Source of the DNA: CAMLIZ01 sp040758375
Lineage (GTDB): Bacteria; Pseudomonadota; Gammaproteobacteria; Burkholderiales; Burkholderiaceae_C
NCBI GenBank assembly: GCA_040758375.1
Contig: JBFLWE010000002.1
Location: forward strand, 53,840 to 117,839
DNA: 64,000 nucleotides
Reading direction: 5' to 3'
Part shown: positions 54,005 through 61,925 of the stretch, one piece after another
Numbering within the stretch: the stretch's first letter is position 1
How the letters are laid out: the number at the start of each line of letters is the position of its first letter
Notes under the pieces: model-generated
Seen by the model: only the letters and a program-made list of their open reading frames with translations
What the model was told of the DNA's origin: nothing
Databases searched by the model: none
Program-made: the position numbers and the translations under genes

Positions 54005-54523
54005 TCAGCCCAGGATCTCTTCGACCGTCTTGCCACGCTTGGCGGCCACTTCGGCGGCGGTGGTGGAGCGCTTCAGCGCATTCAGCGTCGCGCGCACCAT
54101 GTTGTACGGATTGGTCGAGCCGTGGCTCTTGGCCACGATGTCGGTCACGCCCATCACTTCGAACACGGCGCGCATCGGACCGCCGGCGATGATGCCGTCA
54201 CCGGCCTTGGCCGGCGCCAGCAGCACCTTGGAGGCACCATGCTCGCCATGCACGTTGTGGTGAACCGTGCCGTTCTTCAGCTGCACCTTGAACATGTTGC
54301 GGCGCGCGGCTTCCATCGCCTTTTGCACGGCCACAGGCACTTCCTTGGCTTTGCCCTTGCCCATGCCGACGCGGCCGTCACCGTCGCCCACCACGGTAAG
54401 CGCGGCGAAGCTGAGGGTGCGACCACCCTTGACGACCTTGGTCACGCGGTTCACCGCGATCATCTTTTCCTTCAGGCCGTCGTCGTTGCCTTCGGTCTGA
54501 GCGCGTGCTTGAAACTTTGCCAT
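54005..54523 (-). CDS. rpsE: 30S ribosomal protein uS5
   Basis: 172 residues. dsRBD-like N-terminal part (KMIAVNRVTKVVKGGRTLSF) and GVTDIVAKSHGSTNPYNMVRAT in the C-terminal part; helps decoding fidelity. The start ATG at 54523 has an AAGGAAT site; the longer open frame upstream overlaps rplR and is rejected. Confidence 0.98.
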   Translation of the reverse strand: MAKFQARAQTEGNDDGLKEKMIAVNRVTKVVKGGRTLSFAALTVVGDGDGRVGMGKGKAKEVPVAVQKAMEAARRNMFKVQLKNGTVHHNVHGEHGASKVLLAPAKAGDGIIAGGPMRAVFEVMGVTDIVAKSHGSTNPYNMVRATLNALKRSTTAAEVAAKRGKTVEEILG

Positions 54524-54539
54524 TTCGTATTCCTTGCGA

Positions 54540-54911
54540 TCAGAACTGCAGGCCGGCTTCGCGGGCGGCCTCGGCCAGCGCCTTGACGCGGCCGTGGTAC
54601 GCAAAACCTGCGCGATCGAACGCCACCTTCTCGATGCCGGCGGCCTTGGCCTTCTCGGCGATGCGCTTGCCGATGATGGCGGCCGCGGCAGCGTTGCCGC
54701 CCTTGCCTGCGGCACCCAACTGCTCGCGCACTTCCTTCTCGGCGGTGGAAGCCGAGGCCAGCACCTTGCTGCCGTCGTCGGAAATGACGCTGGCGTAGAT
54801 GTGCAGGTTCGAGCGGAACACCGTCAGGCGAGCCACGCGCTGCGTGGCAATGCGCAGGCGCGTCTGGCGCGAGCGGCGGATGCGCTGATCCTTCTTGTTC
54901 AGGGTCGTCAT
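54540..54911 (-). CDS. rplR: 50S ribosomal protein uL18
   Basis: 123 residues; binds 5S rRNA. Arg-rich start (KKDQRIRRSRQTRLRIA), RLTVFRSNLHIYASVISDDG and the C-terminal FDRAGFAYHGRVKALAEAAREAGL. Confidence 0.98.
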   Translation of the reverse strand: MTTLNKKDQRIRRSRQTRLRIATQRVARLTVFRSNLHIYASVISDDGSKVLASASTAEKEVREQLGAAGKGGNAAAAAIIGKRIAEKAKAAGIEKVAFDRAGFAYHGRVKALAEAAREAGLQF

Positions 54912-54922
54912 GCTGCCACTCC

Positions 54923-55456
54923 TTACTTCTTCTTGGTCTCTTTCAGGACCACGCGCTCGTCGGCGTAGCGGATGCCCTTGCCCTTGTAGGGCTCGGGCGG
55001 ACGGATCGCGCGCACTTCAGCGGCCACCTGACCCACCACCTGGCGGTCGGCGCCCTTGATGATGATCTCGGTCTGGGTCGGGGTCTGGACGGTGATGCCG
55101 GCGGGCATGTCCTTGACCACGGGATGCGAGAAGCCGATCTGCAGGTTCAGCTTCTGGCCCTGCGCCTGCGCGCGGAAGCCCACGCCCACCAGGTTCAGCT
55201 TCCTCTCGAAGCCCTTGCTGACACCGTTGACCATGTTGTTGACGAGCGCACGGAAGGTGCCGCCCATCGCATCGGCCTCGGCAGTGTCGTTCGCCGGAGC
55301 GAACGTGACCTTGCCGCCCTCGACCTTCACCACGACCAGCGGGTTCTGCGGCAGGGTGAGGGTGCCTTGCGGGCCCTTGACGGTGATCTTTTCAGCATTG
55401 ACCGACACGTCCACGCCTTGCGGGACGGCGATCGGCATTTTTCCAACGCGGGACAT
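54923..55456 (-). CDS. rplF: 50S ribosomal protein uL6
   Basis: 177 residues, two repeats of the L6 fold; C-terminal motif PPEPYKGKGIRYADE contacts 23S near the sarcin-ricin loop. Eleven bases before rplR. Confidence 0.98.
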   Translation of the reverse strand: MSRVGKMPIAVPQGVDVSVNAEKITVKGPQGTLTLPQNPLVVVKVEGGKVTFAPANDTAEADAMGGTFRALVNNMVNGVSKGFERKLNLVGVGFRAQAQGQKLNLQIGFSHPVVKDMPAGITVQTPTQTEIIIKGADRQVVGQVAAEVRAIRPPEPYKGKGIRYADERVVLKETKKK

Positions 55457-55471
55457 TTGTGTGGTCTCCGA

Positions 55472-55864
55472 TCAGGCGACGTAGCAGAGCACTTCGCCGC
55501 CGATGCCGGCTTGGCGCGCCTTGCGGTCGGTCATCACACCCTTGGGGGTGGTGACGATCGCCACGCCCAGGCCGTTCATGACGGACGGGATGTCGTGGCG
55601 GCCCTTGTAGATGCGCAGGCCGGGGCGGCTGACGCGCTCGATACGCTCGATCACCGGACGACCGGCGTAGTACTTCAGCGCGATCTCGAGCTCCGGCTTG
55701 GCCTCGCCCTTGACAACGAAGTCGTCGATGTAGCCCTCGTCCTTCAGGACCTGGGCGATCGCCACCTTCAGCTTGGACGACGGCATCGTCACGCTGGCCT
55801 TCTCGATCATCTGCGCATTGCGGATGCGAGTCAGCATATCGGCGATGGGATCACTCATGCTCAT
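55472..55864 (-). CDS. rpsH: 30S ribosomal protein uS8
   Basis: 130 residues, MSMSDPIADMLTRIRNAQMI start and C-terminal GLGVAIVTTPKGVMTDRKAR (GEVLCYVA end). Central 16S-binding protein; in E. coli it also represses the spc operon at rplE. Start could be two codons later. Confidence 0.98.
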   Translation of the reverse strand: MSMSDPIADMLTRIRNAQMIEKASVTMPSSKLKVAIAQVLKDEGYIDDFVVKGEAKPELEIALKYYAGRPVIERIERVSRPGLRIYKGRHDIPSVMNGLGVAIVTTPKGVMTDRKARQAGIGGEVLCYVA

Positions 55865-55882
55865 TGCGTAACTCCTTGCCGA

Positions 55883-56188
55883 TTACCAGCTGGCCTTGAC
55901 CACGCCCGGGATGTCGCCCTTGAAGGCGAGCTCTCGGATCTTGTTGCGCGCCAGGCCGAACTTGCGGAACGTGCCACGCGGGCGGCCGGTCAGCTCGCAG
56001 CGGTTGCGCAGGCGAGTCGGGTTGGCGTTGCGCGGCAGCTTCTGCAGTTCGAGGCGGGCGGCGTAGCGCTCTTCTTCCGAACGCTTGGCGTCGTCGATGA
56101 TCGCCTTCAGTTCGGCGTACTTCTTGGCGTACTTCGCGACCAGCGCTTCGCGCTTGGCTTCACGTTGCTTGAGGGACAGTTTGGCCAT
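55883..56188 (-). CDS. rpsN: 30S ribosomal protein uS14 (zinc-free long form)
   Basis: 101 residues, the long C-minus type: the four zinc cysteines are absent and NRCELTGRPRGTFRKFGLARNKIRELA ends the protein (recognition). The start at 56188 is chosen (MAKLSLKQREAKREALV); the frame open to 56242 lies in rplE. Confidence 0.97.
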   Translation of the reverse strand: MAKLSLKQREAKREALVAKYAKKYAELKAIIDDAKRSEEERYAARLELQKLPRNANPTRLRNRCELTGRPRGTFRKFGLARNKIRELAFKGDIPGVVKASW

Positions 56189-56196
56189 TCGGCACC

Positions 56197-56763
56197 TCAG
56201 TTCTTGAACGGGAAGCGGAACGCGGCCAACAGCGCCTTGCATTCCTCGTCGTTCTTCGCGGTCGTCGTGATGCTGATGTTCAAGCCACGCAGCGCATCGA
56301 CCTTGTCGTATTCGATCTCGGGGAAGATGATCTGTTCTTTGACCCCGATGTTGTAGTTGCCGCGGCCGTCGAACGAGCGGCCCGAGATGCCGCGGAAGTC
56401 GCGCACGCGCGGCAGCGCGATCGTGACGAAGCGGTCCAGGAACTCGTACATGCGGGTGCCGCGCAGCGTGACCATGCAGCCGATGGGCACGTTCTCACGG
56501 ATCTTGAACGCCGCGATGGCCTTCTTCGACTTGGTGACCACGGGCTTCTGGCCGGCAATCTTGGTGAGGTCGCCGACGGCATGTTCCATCACCTTCTTGT
56601 CGGACACCGCCTCGCTCACGCCCATGTTGAGCGTGATCTTGGTGATGCGGGGCACTTCCATCACCGACTTGTAGCCGAACTTCTGCATCAGCTCGCCCAC
56701 GATCTTGTCGCGGTACAGCGCGTGCAGGCGAGCCTGGGAGGCTTGGGTTTGAGCTTGAGCCAT
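56197..56763 (-). CDS. rplE: 50S ribosomal protein uL5
   Basis: 188 residues, some ten longer than usual because of a Gln/Ala-rich start (MAQAQTQASQARLHALYRDK). LNMGVSEAVSDKKVMEHAV, GCMVTLRGTRMYEFLDRF and the P-site loop are typical. Binds 5S rRNA with L18. Confidence 0.97.
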   Translation of the reverse strand: MAQAQTQASQARLHALYRDKIVGELMQKFGYKSVMEVPRITKITLNMGVSEAVSDKKVMEHAVGDLTKIAGQKPVVTKSKKAIAAFKIRENVPIGCMVTLRGTRMYEFLDRFVTIALPRVRDFRGISGRSFDGRGNYNIGVKEQIIFPEIEYDKVDALRGLNISITTTAKNDEECKALLAAFRFPFKN

Positions 56764-56778
56764 GTCGAAAACCTCGCC

Positions 56779-57096
56779 TTACGCCTTGATCTCTTCGCCG
56801 CTGGACTTGAAGACGCGCACCTTCTTGCCGTCTTCCAGCGACTTGACACCCACGCGATCGGCCTTGCCGGTGGCGGGGTTGAAGATCGCCACGTTGGACT
56901 GATGGATGGGCATCGTCTTGTCGATCACGCCGCCGGTCGTCCCCTTCATCGGGTTCGGCTTGACGTGCTTCTTCACGATGTTGACGCCTTCGACCATGAT
57001 GTGGTCGGCGTCGACGCGCGCCGTGACGGTGCCGCGCTTGCCCTTGTCGCGACCGGCCAACACGATGACCTGGTCGCCTTTGCGAATCTTGTTCAT
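56779..57096 (-). CDS. rplX: 50S ribosomal protein uL24
   Basis: 105 residues with an N-terminal KOW motif (IRKGDQVIVLAGRDKGKRGTV); assembly-initiator protein at the tunnel exit. Start ATG at 57096. The reading frame stays open through rplN in another frame; that part is a shadow. Confidence 0.97.
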   Translation of the reverse strand: MNKIRKGDQVIVLAGRDKGKRGTVTARVDADHIMVEGVNIVKKHVKPNPMKGTTGGVIDKTMPIHQSNVAIFNPATGKADRVGVKSLEDGKKVRVFKSSGEEIKA

Positions 57097-57116
57097 GGCT
57101 TGATCCTTCGAAGCCT

Positions 57117-57485
57117 TCAGAGCACTTCCGGCGCCAGCGAGACGATCTTCATGAAGCGCTCGGTGCGCAGTTCGCGCGTGACCGGGCCGAAGATGCGGGT
57201 GCCGATGGGCTCCAGCTTGGCGTTCAGCAGCACGGCGGCGTTGCCGTCGAACTTGACGAGCGAGCCATCCTGGCGGCGCACACCCTTGGCGGTGCGCACG
57301 ACGACGGCGTTGTACACCTCGCCCTTTTTCACGCGACCGCGCGGCGCAGCCTCTTTGATGCTGACCTTGATGATGTCGCCGATGCCGGCGTAGCGACGCT
57401 TGGAACCGCCGAGCACCTTGATGCACATGACGGACTTGGCACCGGTGTTGTCCGCGACGTCGAGCCGCGATTGCATTTGAATCAT
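57117..57485 (-). CDS. rplN: 50S ribosomal protein uL14
   Basis: 122 residues from MIQMQSRLDVADNTGAKSVM; contacts 16S helix 44 side at a subunit bridge. In the usual order it directly follows rpsQ, but here a peroxiredoxin gene (57722-58234) and a 236-base gap with its own promoter intervene, so it heads a separate spc-type transcript. Confidence 0.97.
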   Translation of the reverse strand: MIQMQSRLDVADNTGAKSVMCIKVLGGSKRRYAGIGDIIKVSIKEAAPRGRVKKGEVYNAVVVRTAKGVRRQDGSLVKFDGNAAVLLNAKLEPIGTRIFGPVTRELRTERFMKIVSLAPEVL

Positions 57486-57666
57486 GTTCAGTCCCCAACT
57501 TCTCCCGTTCTTTCGCTGCCACCATGGAAGCGCAAGACCGGTCAGTCTTGGGCCCGCCGCCTGCCGCCCGGCCGCGAGGCCTTGCAACAAACGCTTGGGC
57601 TGAAACCGACTCCGTACACCGGAACCGCTAAAGACTGTCCCGGCCGGGATTTCGGCGAAGCTGCGA

Positions 57667-57696
57667 ATTATGCAGGCAAACCCGACCGTCTGTCAA
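57667..57696 (-). promoter_or_regulatory. Sigma70-type promoter ahead of rplN
   Basis: On the minus strand TTGACA (57691-57696), an 18-base spacer and CATAAT (57667-57672). The start point would be near 57660, giving a leader of about 175 bases before rplN. That leader contains a CAAGAC...GTCTTG inverted repeat (about 57533-57550). It is the clearest consensus promoter I found in the window. Confidence 0.7.
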
Positions 57697-57721
57697 ACGG
57701 TCCGCTTGCCTGCGCTTTTCT

Positions 57722-58234
57722 TCAGGCGAGCTCCCTGGCCTGCTTCAGCAGCGTCCCGGCATCGCTCACCTCGAACTTGCCGGGAGCCTCGATGTTCAGG
57801 CTCCTGACCACGCCGTCCTTCACCAGCATCGAGTAGCGCTGCGAGCGCACGCCCATGCCCTTGGCCGTCAGGTCCAGCGTCAGGCCGGTGGCACGGGTCC
57901 ATTCAGCGCTGCCATCGGCCATCATGCGCAGCTTGCCGGCGGTCTTCTGGTCGCGCGCCCAAGCGCCCATCACGAAGGCGTCGTTGACCGATACGCACCA
58001 GATCTCGTCCACGCCGGCCGCCTCGAAGTCGGCCGCCTGATGCGCAAACCCCGGCACATGCTTGGCCGAGCAGGTGGGCGTGAAGGCGCCCGGCAGCGCG
58101 AAGACCGCCAACGTCTTGCCGGCGGCCTCCTTCTGCACGTCGAAGGCGTTGGGACCGATCGAGCAGCCGCCGCCTTCGACCTCGATGTATTCCTGCAGCG
58201 TGCCCGCTGGCAACTTGTCTCCGACTTTCAACAT
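57722..58234 (-). CDS. Prx5-type peroxiredoxin (glutaredoxin-dependent)
   Basis: 170 residues, a cytoplasmic thiol peroxidase. The active site is PGAFTPTCSAKHVPGF with peroxidatic Cys55 and Thr two before it; Cys80 in EIWCVSVND is a candidate second cysteine. Length and the GKTLAVFALPGAF pattern match the Prx5/AhpE-like group that uses glutathione/glutaredoxin. It lies inside the ribosomal protein cluster, between rpsQ and rplN, with AAGGAAA 8 bases before the ATG, a terminator-like hairpin ahead of it and a promoter for rplN behind. Confidence 0.92.
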   Translation of the reverse strand: MLKVGDKLPAGTLQEYIEVEGGGCSIGPNAFDVQKEAAGKTLAVFALPGAFTPTCSAKHVPGFAHQAADFEAAGVDEIWCVSVNDAFVMGAWARDQKTAGKLRMMADGSAEWTRATGLTLDLTAKGMGVRSQRYSMLVKDGVVRSLNIEAPGKFEVSDAGTLLKQARELA

Positions 58235-58255
58235 CGCGTGTTTCCTTCAAGGATG

Positions 58256-58295
58256 GCAAAACGGCCGGCCGCCAGTGTCCTGGCGATCCGGCCGT
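58256..58295 (-). terminator. Terminator/attenuator between rpsQ and the peroxiredoxin gene
   Basis: On the minus strand ACGGCCGG and CCGGCCGT form the outer stem (58261-58268 with 58288-58295) around an inner CGCCAG/CTGGCG stem. TTTTGCC follows. It ends 21 bases before the peroxiredoxin ATG and 42 bases after the rpsQ stop, so it should reduce or stop S10-operon read-through. Confidence 0.7.
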
Positions 58296-58336
58296 CGGGG
58301 GCACGGCTTCCGAAGAAACCGCGCTTCAGGCACTGC

Positions 58337-58618
58337 TTAGACGGCAGAAGCCTTCTGCACCAGGCGGGTGACGTACCAGGCCTTGGTCTTGGAGACTGGG
58401 CGGCCTTCGGCGATCTCGACCACGTCGCCCATCTTGTACTCGCCCTTTTCGTCATGGGCGTGGTACTTGCGGGAACGGGCCACGATCTTGCCGTACAGCT
58501 CGTGCTTGGCACGGCGCTCGACCAGCACGGTGACCGTCTTGGCGCGCTTGTCGCTCACCACGCGGCCCACCAGGGTGCGGGTGTTCTTCTCCGGCTTCTG
58601 GGTTTGGGCTTCCGTCAT
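58337..58618 (-). CDS. rpsQ: 30S ribosomal protein uS17
   Basis: 93 residues; OB fold, RTLVGRVVSDKRAKTVTVLVER and the YKMGDVVEIAEGRPVSKTKAW end. ATGA overlap with rpmC. Last gene of the S10-side transcript here. Confidence 0.98.
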   Translation of the reverse strand: MTEAQTQKPEKNTRTLVGRVVSDKRAKTVTVLVERRAKHELYGKIVARSRKYHAHDEKGEYKMGDVVEIAEGRPVSKTKAWYVTRLVQKASAV

Positions 58619-58821
58619 TTGGCGGCTCCTTCGCGCTTCTTCTCGGCCAGGATGGTCTTGGCGCGGGCGATCTCGCGACGCGTCTTGCCCAGCTGCGAGT
58701 GGTTGCCCAGCTGCTGGGTGGCCTTTTGCATGCGCAGGCCGAAGTGGGCCTTCAGCAGCTCGGCCACTTCTTTCTCGAGAGCGGCAATGTCCTTGCCGCG
58801 CAGTTCAGATGCTTTGCTCAT
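58615..58821 (-). CDS. rpmC: 50S ribosomal protein uL29
   Basis: 68 residues, two-helix protein at the exit tunnel (LKAHFGLRMQKATQQLGNHS). Overlaps rpsQ by four bases and follows rplP by nine. Confidence 0.98.
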   Translation of the reverse strand: MSKASELRGKDIAALEKEVAELLKAHFGLRMQKATQQLGNHSQLGKTRREIARAKTILAEKKREGAAK

Positions 58822-58830
58822 GGCGGTTCC

Positions 58831-59247
58831 TTACGCGCCGACCTGGCGGCTGACGAAGGTGCACTTCAGCGGCAGCTTGGCGGCAGCCAGCGTGAAGGCC
58901 TCGCGCGCCAGCGCTTCGGGCACGCCGTTGATCTCGTACAGCACCTTGCCCGGCTGGATCTCGGCGACGTAGTACTCGGGATTGCCCTTGCCGTTGCCCA
59001 TGCGCACTTCGGCCGGCTTCTGCGAAATCGGCTTGTCCGGAAAGATGCGGATGAAGATGCGGCCACCGCGCTTGATATGGCGCGAGATGGCACGGCGGGC
59101 GGCTTCGATCTGGCGCGCCGTGATGCGGCCGCGCTCGGTGGCCTTCAGACCGAACTCGCCGAACGACACGTTGGTGCCGCGCGTTGCGATGCCGGTGTTG
59201 CGGCCCTTCTGTTCCTTGCGGAACTTGCGACGTGCTGGTTGCAGCAT
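58831..59247 (-). CDS. rplP: 50S ribosomal protein uL16
   Basis: 138 residues from MLQPARRKFRKEQKGRN. GRIFIRIFPDKPISQKPAEVRMGNGKG (recognition) is the conserved central part; near the peptidyl-transferase centre. The frame open to 59637 is an rpsC shadow. Confidence 0.98.
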   Translation of the reverse strand: MLQPARRKFRKEQKGRNTGIATRGTNVSFGEFGLKATERGRITARQIEAARRAISRHIKRGGRIFIRIFPDKPISQKPAEVRMGNGKGNPEYYVAEIQPGKVLYEINGVPEALAREAFTLAAAKLPLKCTFVSRQVGA

Positions 59248-59249
59248 GT

Positions 59250-60134
59250 TTATTCTCCTTTGGCGTCGCCAGGCGCGGCCTTGCGGACCACGCGCTTGGC
59301 GGCCGGCGCCTTGGCCGGCGCAGCGGCGCCCGCTTCGGCAGGCTTGTCGCCACCTTCGACCGGCGCACCGCCCTGGCGGGGGGCACGGTCGCCACGGTCG
59401 CCACGAGGGCCACGGCGGTCCCCGGGCGCGCCCGGACGACGCGGACCGCGCGGACGGCGCTCTTCCTCGGCACCCGGCTGCGCCTGCAGCTGCGGCGATT
59501 CGCCGTTGGCCAGCCGGTCGCCACGGTAGACCCACACCTTGACGCCGATGACGCCGTAGGTGGTCTTGGCCTCGGAGAAGCCGTAGTCGATGTCGGCCTT
59601 CAGCGTGTGCAGCGGCACGCGGCCCTCGCGGTACCACTCCGTGCGCGCGATCTCGATGCCGTTGAGGCGGCCGGCGCTCATGATCTTGATGCCCTGGGCG
59701 CCCAGGCGCATCGCGTTCTGCATGGCGCGCTTCATCGCGCGGCGGAACATGATGCGCTTTTCGAGCTGCTGGGTGATCGAATCGGCGATCAGCTGCGCAT
59801 CGACCTCAGGTTTGCGCACCTCTTCGATGTTCACCGCCACGGGCACGCCCAGACGCTTGGCGAGCTCGGCCTTCAGGTTTTCGATGTCTTCGCCCTTCTT
59901 GCCGATCACCACGCCCGGACGCGCCGAGAAGATGGTGATGCGGGCGTTCTTGGCCGGACGCTCGATCAGGATGCGCGACACCGCGGCATTCTTCAGGCGC
60001 GCCTTCAGGTAGTCACGAACGTCCAGGTCTTCGGCCAGCATGCCGGCGAAGTTGCGGTTGTTCGCGTACCAGCGCGACGCCCATGCACGCGTGACGGGCA
60101 GCCGGAAGCCGGTCGGATGGATTTTCTGTCCCAT
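59250..60134 (-). CDS. rpsC: 30S ribosomal protein uS3 with long low-complexity tail
   Basis: 294 residues, against 233 in E. coli. KH domain (about 40-110; RPGVVIGKKGEDIENLK) and the C-terminal S3 domain to about 215 are standard. The last 75-80 residues are an added basic/Gly-Arg-Pro stretch (RRPRGPRRPGAPGDRRG...) and then an Ala/Lys/Glu end. Tails of this kind occur in Comamonadaceae-like Burkholderiales; the role is unknown. Confidence 0.97.
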   Translation of the reverse strand: MGQKIHPTGFRLPVTRAWASRWYANNRNFAGMLAEDLDVRDYLKARLKNAAVSRILIERPAKNARITIFSARPGVVIGKKGEDIENLKAELAKRLGVPVAVNIEEVRKPEVDAQLIADSITQQLEKRIMFRRAMKRAMQNAMRLGAQGIKIMSAGRLNGIEIARTEWYREGRVPLHTLKADIDYGFSEAKTTYGVIGVKVWVYRGDRLANGESPQLQAQPGAEEERRPRGPRRPGAPGDRRGPRGDRGDRAPRQGGAPVEGGDKPAEAGAAAPAKAPAAKRVVRKAAPGDAKGE

Positions 60135-60150
60135 GTTCTTCCTTCGCCCT

Positions 60151-60483
60151 TCAGTTGCCGACGGTCACGAAGATGTGGCAAGTGGGTTTGCTGATGCGGT
60201 TGCCGCGGCCCTTGGCGCGCGCGGAAAAGCGCTTCAGCGTGGCACCTTGCTCCACGTAGATCGACTTGATCTTCAGCTCGTCGATGTCGGCGCCGTCGTT
60301 GTGCTCGGCATTGGCGATCGCCGACTCGAGCACCTTCTTGACGATGACCGCCGCCTTCTTGGGCGTGAAGGCCAGGATGTTCAGCGCTTGATCGACCTTC
60401 TTGCCGCGGACCAGGTCCGCGACGAGGCGGCCCTTGTCGACCGACAGGCGGACACCGCGCAGGCTTGCTGTGGTTTCCATCAT
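60151..60483 (-). CDS. rplV: 50S ribosomal protein uL22
   Basis: 110 residues; VRLSVDKGRLVADLVRGKKVDQAL and the beta-hairpin GATLKRFSARAKGRGNRISKPT (recognition) that reaches the exit tunnel constriction, the macrolide-resistance region. Either of two adjacent ATGs may start it. Confidence 0.98.
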   Translation of the reverse strand: MMETTASLRGVRLSVDKGRLVADLVRGKKVDQALNILAFTPKKAAVIVKKVLESAIANAEHNDGADIDELKIKSIYVEQGATLKRFSARAKGRGNRISKPTCHIFVTVGN

Positions 60484-60490
60484 GAGGTCC

Positions 60491-60766
60491 TTACTTCTTC
60501 GCCTTCTTGTCGGCCGGGTGGCCCTTGAAGGTGCGGGTCAGCGCGAACTCGCCCAGCTTGTGGCCGACCATCTGGTCGGTCACGTACACGGGCACGTGTT
60601 GCTTGCCGTTGTGGACGGCGACGGTCAGGCCGATGAACTCGGGCAGGATCGTCGAGCGGCGCGACCAGGTCTTGATCGGCTTCTTGTCCTTGGTGGCCGC
60701 AGCCTTCTCGATCTTGGCCATCAGGTGGTGATCGACGAAGGGGCCTTTTTTCAGTGAACGGGCCAT
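60491..60766 (-). CDS. rpsS: 30S ribosomal protein uS19
   Basis: 91 residues, MARSLKKGPFVDHHLMAKIE opening and HVPVYVTDQMVGHKLGEFALT. Head protein of the 30S. Confidence 0.98.
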   Translation of the reverse strand: MARSLKKGPFVDHHLMAKIEKAAATKDKKPIKTWSRRSTILPEFIGLTVAVHNGKQHVPVYVTDQMVGHKLGEFALTRTFKGHPADKKAKK

Positions 60767-60782
60767 TTATGCGTCCCCTTCC

Positions 60783-61607
60783 TTACTTCTTGCGGCGCGA
60801 GACGATGAACGTCTGCGTGCGCTTGTTGCTGCGAGTGCGGTAGCCCTTGGTCAGCGTGTTCCACGGAGACACCGGGTCCTGGCCCTCGCCGGTGCGGCCT
60901 TCGCCGCCGCCATGCGGGTGGTCGATCGGGTTCATCGCAACACCACGGACGGTCGGGCGGATGCCCTTCCAGCGGCGCGCGCCGGCCTTGCCGTACTGGC
61001 GCAGACTGTGTTCTTCGTTGCTCACCTCACCAATCGTGGCGCGGCAGTCGATGTGCACGCGGCGCACTTCGCCCGAACGCAGGCGGATCTGGGCGTAGGC
61101 GCCTTCACGCGCCATCAGCACCACCGAGGCACCGGCCGAGCGCGCGATCTGCGCGCCCTTGCCCGGCAGCAGCTCGACGCAATGAATCGTCGAACCCACG
61201 GGGATGTTGCGGATCGGCAGCGTGTTGCCCGCCTTGATCGGCGCTTCGGCACCCGACAGGATGGTGGAACCCACTTCCAGGCCGCGCGGGGCGATCACGT
61301 AGCGACGCTCGCCGTCGGCATAGCACACCAGCGCGATGTGGGCCGTGCGGTTCGGGTCGTACTCGATGCGCTCGACCTTCGCGGGGATGCCGTCCTTGTT
61401 GCGGCGGAAGTCGACCACGCGGTAGTGGTGCTTGTGACCACCGCCCTTGTGGCGCATCGTGATGTGGCCGTTGTTGTTGCGGCCGGCCTTCTGCTTCTGG
61501 GGCTCCAGCAGCGAAGCTTCGGGAGCGCCCTTGTGCAGGTGCTTGTGGACCACCTTCACCACGGCGCGGCGGCCGGGCGACGTGGGCTTGACTTTGACGA
61601 CGGCCAT
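60783..61607 (-). CDS. rplB: 50S ribosomal protein uL2
   Basis: 274 residues; essential for peptidyl transfer and subunit association. GRNNNGHITMRHKGGGHKHHYR, the conserved His in RPTVRGVAMNPIDHPHGGGEGRT (recognition) and KKTRSNKRT-type end. Begins directly after the rplW stop with no gap. Confidence 0.98.
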   Translation of the reverse strand: MAVVKVKPTSPGRRAVVKVVHKHLHKGAPEASLLEPQKQKAGRNNNGHITMRHKGGGHKHHYRVVDFRRNKDGIPAKVERIEYDPNRTAHIALVCYADGERRYVIAPRGLEVGSTILSGAEAPIKAGNTLPIRNIPVGSTIHCVELLPGKGAQIARSAGASVVLMAREGAYAQIRLRSGEVRRVHIDCRATIGEVSNEEHSLRQYGKAGARRWKGIRPTVRGVAMNPIDHPHGGGEGRTGEGQDPVSPWNTLTKGYRTRSNKRTQTFIVSRRKK

Positions 61608-61925
61608 TTAAGCAGCCTCCCCGGAGAAGTTGAGCTCCTGGCCCGGCTGCAGCGACACATACGCCTTCTTGACGTGGTCGCGGCGGCCGATGCGGGCGCC
61701 GAAGCGCTTGACCTTGCCCTTCTGGTTCACGGTCTGCACCGAGGCGACCTTGACGTTGAACATCAGTTCGACGGCGGCCTTGATCTCGGGCTTGGTGGCG
61801 TCGCGCAGCACCTTGAACAGCACCTGGTTGTGCTTCTCGCCCACGGTCGTGGCCTTCTCGGACACGATCGGCGCGACCAGCACCTGGGCCAGACGGCCCT
61901 GATCGAATTTCTGCTGCGCGCTCAT
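61608..61925 (-). CDS. rplW: 50S ribosomal protein uL23
   Basis: 105 residues, VLVAPIVSEKATTVGEKHNQVLF; docks trigger factor and SRP at the tunnel exit. ATGA overlap with rplD. Confidence 0.98.
   Translation of the reverse strand: MSAQQKFDQGRLAQVLVAPIVSEKATTVGEKHNQVLFKVLRDATKPEIKAAVELMFNVKVASVQTVNQKGKVKRFGARIGRRDHVKKAYVSLQPGQELNFSGEAA

Noticed and set aside
57486..57590. Extension of rplN upstream to 57590
   Set aside because: The added residues are unlike L14, whose start MIQMQSRLDVADNTGAK is invariant; the extension lies in the leader after the promoter.
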